From the NCBI GenBank assembly GCA_026315105.1, contig CM048755.1:214012333-214076332 (forward strand): DNA of 64,000 nt, in the 5' to 3' direction. Below the pieces are notes generated by a model that worked only from the letters and a program-made list of their open reading frames with translations, searched no databases and was not told the origin of the DNA. Below, piece by piece: positions 33,067-43,450 of this stretch; within the stretch, counting starts at the first letter, position 1; each line of letters begins with the position of its first letter. This DNA comes from Locusta migratoria. Taxonomy: Eukaryota; Arthropoda; Insecta; Orthoptera; Acrididae. The position numbers and the translations under genes were made by a program.

Positions 33067-33127
33067 TGAAGAGAACAGAGAAACGATGAACTACAGCACA
33101 ACGTCTTCCAGTGAACCGGTATTAACA

Positions 33128-33189
33128 TGGTTTTAACATAGTCACTTTGCAAATCACACGTCAGTGCCTAGTAGAGGGCACAGCGAATC
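33128..33189 (-). mobile_element. LINE 3' end, second fragment, inverted
   Basis: The complement of CTTTGCAAATCACACGTCAG and TAGTAGAGGGCACAGCGAA is the same LINE 3' region in opposite orientation. Confidence 0.5.
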
Positions 33190-33389
33190 TAAAATGTTCA
33201 AATGTTTGTAGAGCTTATGGGACTTAACTACGGGGTCATCAGTCCCTAAACTTACAAACTACCTACGAACTAGCTTATACTAAAGACGGCATAAACATCC
33301 ATGCCCGAGGGGGGATTCAAACCCCCGACCGCAGCGGCCGTGCAGACCGTGACTAGCACTCCGCAGATCGCTCGGCCACGGCGGCCGGC
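33190..33389 (-). mobile_element. F1 SINE
   Basis: Flanked by CAGCGAATC (33181-33189 and 33390-33398). Near consensus. Confidence 0.93.
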
Positions 33390-33398
33390 CAGCGAATC

Positions 33399-33530
33399 GC
33401 TTGGAGTAGCTTGGATGCCATTTGCTCCGAAATGAGCGTCTGTTCCCTGTTGGAGGTTCGAGTCCTCGCTCGGGCATTGGTATGTGTGTATTGTTATTAG
33501 CGTAATTTAAAGTAGTTGTTAAGTCTAGGA
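33399..33530 (+). mobile_element. F1 SINE, degenerate fragment
   Basis: B box GGTTCGAGTCC at 33453, CTCGGGCATTGG, then part of the tail to AAGTCTAGG. Head diverged, tail end missing. Confidence 0.65.
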
Positions 33531-33897
33531 GACACGAGAGTGCTGTAAGTAGTCTAGCCGCTCACGAGAAGGCGAGGCATACGGCGTCGAGCGACGGTCT
33601 GAGTGACACTGCGAGCAATAACAACGCTCACATCTATCTCGTACCGTTTCCGCTGGCCGGTATTATGTATCGTGGCTAGATGGCATAGGGAAAGGAAATT
33701 GTGTCCTGTTGCCTTGTTACTGATCTGTCTCTTGGCCAGTGTCAGCGCACAGTAAAACTCAAAACTCGACTTCATATCACCAGACTTTTACCATTCAATT
33801 GCATTGTCATTAATTGACATAGGAACATGCGAAAAAACGAATTTATGTTTGTAGCTCAGTGTGTGACAATTTGCACGAAATATTTTTCCTCTTTTAT
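33531..33897. other. No gene recognised
   Basis: Spacer. Nothing supported. Confidence 0.3.
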
Positions 33898-34915
33898 GAT
33901 TCACCCTCTATATATAATCTTTTTTCTCTATGTAGGTGGGAGTAAACACCATTTATCGCATTTTGAGGATAAAGTCGGCGATTACATTTTGTAGCTAGAT
34001 CTCGCCACAACGATAAACGCCGTTGTTGTAATGAAACTCGGGTATCATTTATGTGACACCATCCCCACTGTATCGGAACAGTACAAATCGAGCTGCCGTT
34101 TCTTGCACTCTTTCCATGTCCTCCGGCAATCTTACCTGATAATGATACCACAATGCGCAGCAATACTCCAAATGAGGACAGATGAGCATAGCGCAGGCAG
34201 TCTCTTTAGCAATTCTGATACATATTCTAAGTGTTCTGCCAATAAAACGCAGTCTTTGGCTCAATTTCTCCACAGCATTTTCTGTGTTCTTGCTGTAATA
34301 GTAATTCCTATGTATTTACTTGCATTTGTGGCCTTAAGTTTTCATTAATTTATCTTGTAAACATATTTTAAGGGATTTGTTTTGGTGCTGACGTGGACGA
34401 CTTTACACTTTGTATTATTTCGGGTCAATTGCTAAAATTTGCACTTTACAGATGTCGTATCTAAATGGTTCTGCAGTTATTTTTGATCTCCTGGTGACTT
34501 TACTGGACGATAAATCACAGCTCCATCTATACACTGCCTAAAAGGACTCTTCATATTTTTGTCCATACCGTTTACATAGATAAGGAACATCGGAAGATCT
34601 ATAACACGACCCTGTGGAAAGGTTGATATCACCTCTGTTTAAATTAATGCCTTTCCATCACTTACTACGAACTGTGTCCTCTCTTACAGGAAATATCCAA
34701 TCCAGTCACATATTTGAGACGGTCTTCTGTTATCACGAAATTTGATTGAATACCATTTATGAGGCCCACTGCCAAATGTCTTCTGGACGTCTGGAAATAT
34801 GGAATCAATTCCAGATCCCTTTTCAATAGCATTCATCACTTCGTGTGAGTAAACTGCCATTTTTTCTAAACTCTTGTTGACTTGGGTCAATAGATCGTTT
34901 TGTTCAAGGAAATTT
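33898..34915 (-). pseudogene. CR1/Jockey-like LINE reverse transcriptase, C-terminal half
   Basis: Minus strand from FLEQNDLLTQVNKSLEK through FPDVQKTFGSGPHKWYSIKF, then ICDWIGYFL and ERTQFVVSDG after a stop. A destroyed active-site motif (CIDGAVIYR instead of the YADD form) follows, and then KLSQRLRFIGRTLR and CPHLEYCCALWYHY. Several stops and frame changes are present. The thumb and C-terminal region match 60726-61040. Enzymatically dead. Confidence 0.7.
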
Positions 34916-34916
34916 A

Positions 34917-35787
34917 TTTTGGGGATAGAGGCGAGTGTGACACATGGAAATTTAGTTCTAGCGAGGAAGCGTGAAATGGTCGCCGACACGTTAAGTTGAT
35001 CGTTCACGAAAAACTGTGGGTCGGGTTCGAGTTCCGGTGCGCTACAAACTTTCAAATGTCACAAAACGACAGTCCATCTTAAGAAAAGCAGGAGAATTGG
35101 TAAAATTTAACAATTTACGAATATAGATGTGAATACCAAAATAATTATAAATTATTTTACACTGCTTTAGAACTTATCTCACTATAAGCTTATTTCGGCC
35201 TTAGGCCATCATCAGGTGTTATTACTTATAATATTGTTATCGTTTATTTCCTACCCAATTGATTGTAAAAGCTGATGTAATGCTTACCTATTGCTGCTTA
35301 TCAGTATATGTGCAGCAGCACTGGTTATATTATTAGATTTTTTATCAGTTTTTTATAGTGCCAGCTTAGCAATGTCTGTAGTGGCAGCGTCCACTGATAA
35401 AAAATCTAATAATATAACCAGTGCTGCTGCACATATATTGATAAGCAGCATTAGATAAGCATTACATCAGCTTTTACAATCAATTGGGCAGAAAATAAAC
35501 GACAACAATATTATGAGTAATAACACCTCATGATGGCCTAAGGCCGAAATAAGCTTATAGTGAGATAAGGTTCGAAAGCAGTGTAAAAATAATTTATAAT
35601 TATTGTGCTATTGAACATGTCTATCAAAGACATACTCTACACTGCGGGCCCCAGAGAACGGAAATAGATGTGAATATTTAGTTCTACTGCTGATCAGCTC
35701 CAACGTATTTCCTGTCATGACAGGTTTTGGGTGACAGAAATGTCTCTCCCCCTCTCGGGGAAATTACACAATTCGTGCGCTAGCATT
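34917..35787 (+). repeat. F4 tRNA-like repeat, first tandem unit
   Basis: Starts TTTGGGGATAGAGGCGAGTG. A tRNA-like stretch with B box GGTTCGAGTTCC is near 35022, then ACAAACTTTCAAATGTCAC. Palindromic element P2 interrupts it at ATAGATGTGAATA, and it resumes to 35787 where the next unit begins with the same TTTGGGGATAGATGCG. Confidence 0.55.
35136..35663 (-). mobile_element. Palindromic element P2, clearest ribozyme-like core
   Basis: Flanked by ATAGATGTGAATA (35123-35135 and 35664-35676). Arms 35136-35345 and 35390-35609 are nearly perfect inverted repeats around a 45-nt loop. A tail of about 54 nt (CACTGCGGGCCCCAGAGAAC) follows. Minus strand 35220-35180 reads CAC, CTGATGA, T, GGCC-TAA-GGCC, GAAA, then the self-complementary ATAAGCTTAT and A, then GTG that pairs with CAC. 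The right-arm copy has CTCATGA, a one-base change. No protein coding. Confidence 0.7.
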
Positions 35788-35974
35788 TGGGGATAGATGC
35801 GAATGTGACACATGGCAGTTTGGATTTGGGCGGGAAGCGTGCACGGGTGGCCAAGAGGTAAGAAGAGCACTTGCGGAAACCGGGAGCCGCTCCCGTGAAT
35901 GACCACGTAGTCTAAGGCGTTATGTTACGGACTGCAGGGCCGCATCCTGTAGGAGGATCGAGTCCTCCCTCGGG

Positions 35975-35975
<1 letters not shown>

Positions 35976-36026
<51 letters not shown>
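35976..36026 (+). repeat. (TG)n microsatellite inside SINE
   Basis: About 24 TG units directly after the first GGGCATG of the SINE. Confidence 0.93.
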
Positions 36027-36027
<1 letters not shown>

Positions 36028-36072
36028 CGTGCAGGGCCGCATCCCGTAGGAGGATCGAGTCCTCCCTCGGGT

Positions 36073-36078
36073 ATGTGT

Positions 36079-36139
<61 letters not shown>

Positions 36140-36143
36140 TGTG
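36073..36143 (+). repeat. (TG)n microsatellite inside SINE, second
   Basis: About 33 TG units after the second copy of the B-box segment, with one TATG interruption near the start. Confidence 0.93.
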
Positions 36144-36330
36144 ACGTCCTTAGTGTAAGTTAGTTTAAGTAACGACCGATGATTCGAGCAGCTTACAACT
36201 ATTTGAACATTTTAATGCCGGTAGACCCAGGTTCGAGCCCCACTCTGGAACAAATTTTCAAGTGTCACAAAACGGTAGTCCATGTTAAGAAGAATAACGG
36301 CAGTCGTACGATTTCGAATTTGCGAATATA

Positions 36331-37354
36331 CAGGGTGTTTCACTAAGTGTGTTTGCCTCTGTAACTTATAAAATAATAGGTGACGGGAAATTTTAATGCG
36401 GTAGGTCAACACAAGAAATGTTACACTTTCTGCGAAGCTATGAACATAGCTTATTGTATCATTTTCCAAAGAGTTCCAGCACAAAGATATCATTTTTTTT
36501 AAATGGAACACTAGTTTTTTCTATCGTGCATTGAATTCGTTGAAAGCAGCTGCGTCCAAATCAATTTAAACTACATTCCTATCACTGTTAGTTTGGGAGC
36601 TACAACCCTTCAAAGTTTCAGGGGCAGATACCACAAGCGCTGCGCATAATGCAATGCGCCTTCTAAATGTGGTGCGGCCGAGTTGTAACGTCGCCGGTAT
36701 CACGGAGCGAGAAGCTTCAGTGGCATCGTGTCGGCACTCGCCGAGCATCAGCAACATGTCATCGTACTCGTTATTCGTGTATACCATCGTCATTCGATGT
36801 CAGTAACTGTGGTATATTCAGCCCCGGTTGTTTGTGTGACTCCAACTGTCGGGTATACGGCCGTGTGCGGCGACAGTCGGCAGTCTTACAGCGCATCGAG
36901 GAAGCTTCTCGCTCCGTGACACCGGCGACGTTACAACTCGGCCGCACCACATTTAGAAGGCGCATTGCATTATGCGCAGCGCTTGTGGTATCTGCCCCTG
37001 AAACTTAGAAGGGTTGTAGCTACCAAACTATCAGTGATAGGAATGTAGTTTAAATTGATTTGGACGCAGCTGGTTTCAACGATTCCAATGCGCGATAGAA
37101 AAAAATACTATTGTTCCATTTAAAAAATTATATCGCGGTGGAGTAGCCGAGCGGTCTAAAGCGCCTCGCTGCGGAGCGCGCGGTTGCTAGCCGTGGAGGT
37201 TGGAGTCCTCCCTGGGGCATGGGTGTGTGTGTGTTTGTCCTTAGGTTAGTTTACCTAGGTTTAAGTAGTTTGTAAGCTACGGACTGATGACCACGCAGTT
37301 TGGTCCGATAGATTTACAAACATTTGAACATTTTTGAACTTAATGAAACACCAT
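36331..37354. mobile_element. Long-arm foldback DNA element
   Basis: Ends CAGGGTGTTTCACTAAG (36331) and the complement of CTTAATGAAACACCATG (37338-37354). TATA lies at the left border and TAT at the right. Inverted arms 36490-36718 and 36901-37133 are very similar and meet at GAAGCTTC around a loop of about 180 nt. The right outer part was replaced or deleted where an F1 SINE lies. It has no coding capacity, so it is a non-autonomous terminal-inverted-repeat element of unknown superfamily. Confidence 0.75.
37134..37337 (+). mobile_element. F1 SINE, GTAGCCGAGCGGTC subtype
   Basis: GCGGTGGAGTAGCCGAGCGG head, B box GGTTGGAGTCC, tail with GACCACGCAGTTTGGTCCG and CAAACATTTGAACATTTT. It sits in the right arm of the foldback element. 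No clear duplication. Confidence 0.88.
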
Positions 37355-37739
37355 GTATGTGTGAATAATTCCTAACGTTTGAGGACAGGATATGTTACAA
37401 AACCCAGCTGCAGATCGGCGTCATTGATAAAGACCCGTAATTTAGTATATAACTCCTATTGGCTTTCTTAAATGTGATTGTAACCCGCGCAAATTTCTAT
37501 AATTTCGGTAGAGATCTTTCGTTCACCGATCGGTTGTGTATCACTGTTACGTATGGAGCTTCCGCATCAGCATATATTAATAGGAACATCGTCGGATTAC
37601 AATCTGGACCGGCTGAGTTATTTTATTAAGCGTTAAGCAAGTTAAAGTTACTTCAGTGTTGCGAGGGTAACTACCTCTCCGTCAGGAGCTCTTCATAATT
37701 CGCATCTGGTCGTCATCAGCGCTGTCCTCTCCTAGTTAG
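37355..37739. other. Possible end of F4 unit, then nothing recognised
   Basis: Begins TATGTGTGAATAATTCC, which continues the F4 repeat interrupted by the foldback. The rest is unique-looking. Confidence 0.3.
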
Positions 37740-38000
37740 CGTCCGCGGCATCTAATTTGGCATAGCTGTCTTAGCCGGCGCCGTGGCACGGCGAGGTGCG
37801 GCGCGCGCTGATTGGCTGCGGCCGGAAGGGAGGGGAGGGGGGCGGCGTCGCGCGCTGCGTGGCAGCGGCAGTCGGCGGTGAGCAGCGACGCCGCTAGCGT
37901 CACAGCGCGGGGCCGGCACCGGCACCGGCACCACCGCACAGGCACGTAGCGCGCCACACGTGCTCGCTTCTTCTTCTCTCCTATCTCGTCTGCACTGCTT
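37740..38000. promoter_or_regulatory. GC-rich island, possible promoter
   Basis: A sharply bounded GC- and CpG-rich stretch in otherwise AT-rich DNA. It has GCTGATTGGCTG (inverted CCAAT box) at 37807, a GGGAGGGGAGGGGGGCGG tract (GC-box-like), repeated CCGGCA units near 37914-37932 and a CT-rich right edge. It shows no similarity to the SINE families here. It may be the promoter or first exon of a host gene outside the window. No coding exon could be shown. Confidence 0.35.
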
Positions 38001-38237
38001 TCATGCTTTGCCCGGTCCGCCTTCCATTCCGGACCAACAAATTTTAGTAGTTACTATCCGACACCCATTAATTTAATTAAATGAAAACAAACATTGTTGT
38101 TTGGATTTCGTAATTTGTATGTATTGCGGAAAAAGAGCCATACGTTAATATGCTATGCGTACCGTCACACAAAATAGCCTTTCTCGTGTTATAATTGCTG
38201 TAAGAGTTCTGAAATTTACAGCTATTTTATAACACAA

Positions 38238-39121
38238 CTAGCTGAAAACCCGGCTTTGCCCGGATATTTATTTATTTATTTCTTCCATTTTTCAGGTACA
38301 TCTTCGTTTGTATAAGGGCTGAATGTCTGTAAAATCTCTTGGGAATACCATTAGTAGTAAAGAAGTAATAGATTAAAACTTGGTGCGGGAAGGGGCGGTT
38401 TTCCATGAACGTTACTGTTTATGTGCTCATATCTCATGAACTACGTGTCGGAATGTGATACAATTTAGAAGCTACATTCAACTATATATGTGTATACTGC
38501 CTGTAAAATTTCCTATCGCTACAATTAGTAGTGTTCAAATTATAAATTGTAACGTCATACCGAGAGCCATAGTTTTACTCCATAAACAGCGGAAAACAAG
38601 TAAGCGAGAAACGTTTTTCCTTTCATTATTTTACTATGGTTGCCAGTGAGAAAAAGTTTAATAAAGGTTTGAAATAATGTTTAAAGTTTGCTGCGTGTCT
38701 CTAAGTACTGTCATTCTCATATAGTGTATTTCGAAAGTCTCGCCGCATTATATGGCATTTTTTGCAATTTCTATTGGTTATGACGTAATATCTTTTGAAC
38801 CATGTGCCGTATGTGATTCTTAACCATGCAGCAATTGTTACCTCACGGTATGGAATGTGTGTACCAAATTTGGTTGAAAGCGGTCCAATGGTTTAGGAGG
38901 AAATGAGCAGCATTGCCGCAAAATGAAGTAGTTTTTCGCGTATCTCATTGTTTATTACGTCATATCTCGTGAAATATATATCGTATGTGATTCTTACACT
39001 TACGGCGACCGTCCTCATGGATTGAAGCTTACGTGTACAAAATTTCATAAAGATTGGAACAAAACTGTAGATTTGTATGCAACACGTAGAAACATACGGA
39101 CACTCTGCTTTATATATTAGA
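38238..39121 (-). mobile_element. Non-autonomous Helitron with both ends
   Basis: On the minus strand it begins TCTAATATATAAAGCAGAG (39121) and ends with hairpin CCGGGC-AAA-GCCGGG followed by TTTTCAGCTAG (38238). The flanking bases are A before TC and T after CTAG, the A/T insertion rule of Helitrons. No terminal inverted repeats, no duplication, no coding sequence, 884 bp. A second 5'-end copy is at 46800-47390. Confidence 0.85.
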
Positions 39122-39134
39122 TGTACAAATTGGT

Positions 39135-39325
39135 GCCGCGCGGGAGTAGCCGAGCGGTCCGGAGCGCCCCGTTAGGGATCGGCCTCCCGCGTCGGGGGTT
39201 GGAATCCTCCCTCGGGCATGTATATGTGTGTTGTACTTAGGTTAGTTTAACTTAGTTTAAGCAGTTAGTAAGTCTAGGGACTGATGACCAACGTAGTTTG
39301 GTCCCATAGAATTACAAACATTTGG
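39135..39325 (+). mobile_element. F1 SINE
   Basis: Head GCCGCGCGGGAGTAGCCGAG, B box GGTTGGAATCC, tail to CAAACATTTGGACATT. Short flanking match ATTGGT. Confidence 0.88.
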
Positions 39326-41254
39326 ACATTGGTCGCTTTCGATTGTTATTTATTTGCACTGATCATCTTCAAAGCAAACGATCTTCATTCAGAGGAAGTA
39401 GTAGTAATGCAAATAAGACTTCATTTAATTGCAATATACTCACTTTTCTGGAAATTTCAGTGCTGTAACGTTCATTCGTTTCCTCGCCAGCCTATTAAAG
39501 AATATATTCTGTTGTAAATAAACTTACATATTGCCTTTAATTACAAAAATTACTCTTACAGGATCAGAGCTCGATAAACTACAGTTTTTTTCGTGGCTGA
39601 TATAGCTGCTGATACTTATTAAACGATTAGTTTGTGAATGAAACTGTCACTAGCTTGACGGACGCAGAATGATGACATTCTTTGCCAGTTTCTTTCAGCT
39701 CTATAGGTTTTAATAAGTGTTTTATTGCTTCTCACAATGAAATTTAGCTATTGAAATTGGAGGTAGTTTACTTGTTTTCTCGTGTAAGTCTTGCTTCTAT
39801 TATGGAAGGGCACGAAGGTTTTCTGGGTGGTTGATTTGAATGTAGGTACTTAGAGCGTTCAAACTCGAGGAAATTAGAGGAGTGTCGCTATTTAACGTTT
39901 CTCAGAATGTGGGTGTAAATCGTCTGATGACACACAGGAAAGGACAGACGATGTTTCCTCATTAACTAGCTTAGTGATTATATCAGGAAGAGACAGACGC
40001 CGAGGGATGAACTGTAGATTGTTGGGATCGTTCGGAAATAAGTAAAAAACTTTGAATTTGTAATTGTTCTCAATCTTGTTGATGACCGGGAGGATTTAAC
40101 CTGAAAAAGGATAATGTAAATGCACAATTTTACTGGCCGTGATACGCTGAAGTACGTTATCGCCGGGTGCCTTGCCTACGAAAAGCGAAGGTTCTTAGTT
40201 TCACCTGCAGAAATACAACTAAAACAGTCTCCAAATCGTAAGTGTTACGTGGCATTCAGTATTTTGTGTTAAAGGAATTGAATGCCCTGGCACTCAACAT
40301 TTTTTTAATGGCTCTTAGTTCCGAAAGAGTGTTTAATATGTTTGTAGCCTACACTATCGTAGCTTGTTGTATATGTGACATTCTGCTTTTTTTAAAGGCA
40401 TGGAGACATTTATAAGAAAAACAGCAGCCGCATAGATCAGTGTCCTTTTAGAGCTACTGCAGATTTCTGTGAGGAAGTAAGTATTTATATGAATTTGAGG
40501 TAGCATTGTTGTAAAAATAACCTCATAAGAAGTACTTGTTTTCGCCTTTGTGCAAACTAAAGTGCCAGCCATCGTTTTGTTTCTTTTGTTTTCATTTCGA
40601 AACTCATCGGCGTTGACTAAATATGCTGTAGCGGCGTAACGTATCACGTGTAACGTTTTCAGGACGCTTGCTTCACCGCGTGGGCAGACAGATATTTTCT
40701 TGTTGTATAAACAGTTCACTTAACAAATATAAATCTTAATTAGTACTTATTCTTTTGATTATGGAAGTTCGGTGACTAATAATATCAATATATTTCCGAA
40801 AAATATATAACGCAGTCTACCTTTCTGAGGTAATTAACACACCCAAATATATATGATTTTCAATTTTTAAAACCTGTTATTACACCTAGATGGACGACTA
40901 TTCTTATTGCTTTCGAATAAAGGAATTCTCAACTGTATGAGGTCGTAATCTTGTGTTCCAGTTTTGACTTGTTGCTTACAGATTTTGTGTATTCTTTTAA
41001 TTTTTCGCTCAACGTTCTACGATATTTTCCTTCATTTTCTTTTGATTATATTTACTTAAAATATTAAATCATGCTACCCTCTTAGCTGTAAATGTAAAAT
41101 TTTATTTCCTTGTGAACTATTATAATGCTGCAATATTTTTCCAAGGAGTCTATTTGTTCTTGTTTCTTTCTGCTCAGCACTTGTTTCATGGATGGTCTAC
41201 GATGACAGAATTTTGGAATCCTCTCGATAGTTGAAATTGAACGAAAGGCCAACT
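39326..41254. other. 1.9 kb, no gene recognised
   Basis: AT-rich. A minus-strand open frame at 40354-40719 (about 121 codons, no ATG start) has no known domain and is probably chance. Confidence 0.35.
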
Positions 41255-41266
41255 TTGACATTTGTT

Positions 41267-41731
41267 TATCACTTGGTTCATAAAACCATCCATTCTGGTG
41301 GACACGCGACCATACGTTGGCATGTATGAAAAAAATTGTTTGAAAAGTCTTGGTCGCAATTAGCTTTATTTCATGACGCGTTTCGAGAACATCATCATCA
41401 GAAAAAGATTTTAAAAAACGGTGGGAAATACAACCATCTTGGTATAGATGCCTGATTACAATTTTAAAATATAATCATGGATGTCTGGTGAAGGTGTTGA
41501 ACCAGACTTACATGGTCAACTGTCAACTCAACATGTTGAGCATGTAAGTCTGGTTCAACATCTTCACCAGACATCCATGATTATATTTTAAAATTGTAAT
41601 CAGGCATCTATACCAAGATGGTTGTATTTCTCATCGTTTTTTAAAATCTTTTTCTGATGATGATGTTCTCGAAACGCGTCATGAAATAAAGCTAATTGCG
41701 ACCAAGACTTTTCAAACACTTTTTTCATACA
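41267..41731 (-). mobile_element. Palindromic element P4, near-perfect arms
   Basis: Flanked by TTTGACATTTGT (41255-41266) and the same from 41732. The tail of about 55 nt is at the left (minus orientation). Arms 41322-41515 and 41538-41731 match almost base for base around a loop of about 22 nt with the palindrome CAACATGTTG. Ribozyme-like cores lie on minus 41401-41381 and plus 41654-41674: CTGATGA, TGATGTTCT, CGAAAC, then GCGTCA. The high arm identity suggests recent origin or gene conversion. Confidence 0.7.
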
Positions 41732-41858
41732 TTTGACATTTGTGTCATAAATATATACTCAAATGATGATATAGCATTGGATTGGTAAGACTGTGAACTC
41801 GTAGTCGGGTAGACGGCGATTCAGAGAAGTATTCTAGGTTTTCCGAGATTCACTAAAT

Positions 41859-42059
41859 GCCGGCCGCGGTGGTCGAGGGGACTGAGGCGCTCCAGTCACG
41901 GTCTGCACGGCCACTACGGTCGGGGGTTCGAATTCCCCCTCGGGCATGGATATTTGTGCCGTCCTTAGAATTAGTTAGTTCATAAGTAGATTGTAAGTTT
42001 AGGGACTGATGACCCCGTAGTTAAGTCTCATAAGCTATACAAACATGTGTGAACATGTG
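41859..42059 (+). mobile_element. F1 SINE
   Basis: Flanked by GATTCACTAAAT (41847-41858 and 42060-42071). Near-consensus head GCCGGCCGCGGTGGTCGAGG. Tail end slightly altered (AAACATGTGTGAACATGTG). Confidence 0.95.
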
Positions 42060-42071
42060 GATTCACTAAAT

Positions 42072-43450
42072 CGTTTACAACAAATGCCTGGATGGTTTCT
42101 TTGAAGAAAGAAGTCATTAATATCGTTCCCTATCATTTCTAAATCCGAGTTTGTGTTCCCTCTTCAGGGATGCTCTTGTCAGCTGATGGTTGAAATTGTC
42201 ATTTTCTAATTCTCATTTATATTGAGGTGTAAGATGCACATTACTTTTTGATACTAAAGGTGATAGAATTAAACTATCTTATATAATGAGAGTAATATTT
42301 TTACTTTATTTATCCTATCAAGATAACCCTTTAATCAGGCATCTCATTTATTTTATATATAAATTAAAAGTTCCTTTTTGTGTTTTATGTAATGATTTAT
42401 TTCTTTAATCAGTATAAAATTTTGTTGTGATATAGCCTTCAATCTCCAGACAACAACTGCTCTTAACACATAAGCTAGTAAATGCTATTAATATTTTTTA
42501 CTAGTTAAACTGATAGGTACGTAATCGGACACGCACCTGAATTGGATTATCTATGCCTATTAATAATGTCTCATATGAATAATTTTCTATAGATGTCTAC
42601 GCAGTTATACATTACGCGGATAAGCCCTTTTTTATTATTTTACCCCTTTATGGATAGATGCATACTATGATGACATAAACTATACTATGGAAAAAAATTG
42701 TATATCATCTTTGCAACAGCTACTTACGCTGTGAAACGCTACATATCGCCATAAGTGAAGCATAGAACGTGTACATAGTCTTTTAGATTAATATAGTGGC
42801 CTCGAGTAAACTTTTCCATGAGAAACGTCCTTAATTTGCAGAATAAACATTGATGATTTCAGGAGAATGATGAAATATTAAAATACCTGTTGTCATAAAT
42901 ATACAGTAATACGAATTCAGACACTGGATCACTGATTCACAGACAAGATTTAAATGTACTTTGTCCTCTGAAGCGAAATTACGTTTATTAAGGAAAAGTT
43001 AGCAATAATGAATGCCTTATACAATTTGAGCTTCTGAAATTCCATCAGAATATCGCCAATATCAATTTACAAAGACTGTTACGTGACACATTAATTTGTC
43101 AAAGTTTAGGTCTGCAATGTCATTTCGTTGTTACGTTGTAGGTGGATTAGAAATGTATTCACTGCAAGGAGAAGTTAGCAAAAATTTTTTGTGCTATGTG
43201 CCGTGCCCGTGTTTAACGATCTAACGAAAATGTCTATCAGACATACAATCGTGCCTGAAGAAACGTGCATTTGGGTGACTGCTGCTGTCAGGATTACAAG
43301 AAAAGTATTCGAAATTGCGAATATGAATCAGGATCAGATGTGTGATTCATTGCTGATACCTGAAAATTTGTGCCGAACTGAGATTCGATCACGGATTTTC
43401 CTCATTTCGCGAGCAGTCGCGTTAAACATTACGCTATCGGTGCACGCTTC
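42072..43450. other. 1.4 kb, no gene recognised
   Basis: AT-rich spacer. An open plus frame from 43191 runs into the following SINE and shows no domain. Confidence 0.35.

Larger units (their letters stand above)
35901..36210 (+). mobile_element. F1 SINE with duplicated B box and (TG)n
   Basis: The segment GCAGGGCCGCATCC(T/C)GTAGG with B box GATCGAGTCC and CCTCGGGCATG occurs twice (about 35931-35970 and 36031-36070), each followed by a long (TG)n run. One tail then follows, ending TATTTGAACATTTT. A tandem duplication inside one SINE explains it. Confidence 0.8.
35788..36330 (+). repeat. F4 tRNA-like repeat, second unit, split by a SINE
   Basis: TTTGGGGATAGATGCGAATG, then GCACGGGTGGCCAAGAGG (A-box-like) to about 35900. 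It resumes at 36211 with GGTTCGAGCCCC (B box) and CAAATTTTCAAGTGTCAC, and ends in TATA at 36330 where the foldback element starts. Confidence 0.55.

Noticed and set aside
35136..35663. Palindromes considered as assembly artefacts (inverted duplicates)
   Set aside because: Arms differ at scattered bases, tails are asymmetric and target-site duplications flank each one, which artefacts would not give.
35922..36158. Open frame with Cys-Val repeats
   Set aside because: It is the translation of the (TG)n runs inside a SINE.
36490..37133. Long inverted repeat considered as a microRNA-type hairpin
   Set aside because: The arms are over 200 bp with transposon-like termini. A foldback element explains it.
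40354..40719. 121-codon minus frame
   Set aside because: It has no ATG start, no known domain and sits in AT-rich DNA, so it is probably chance.
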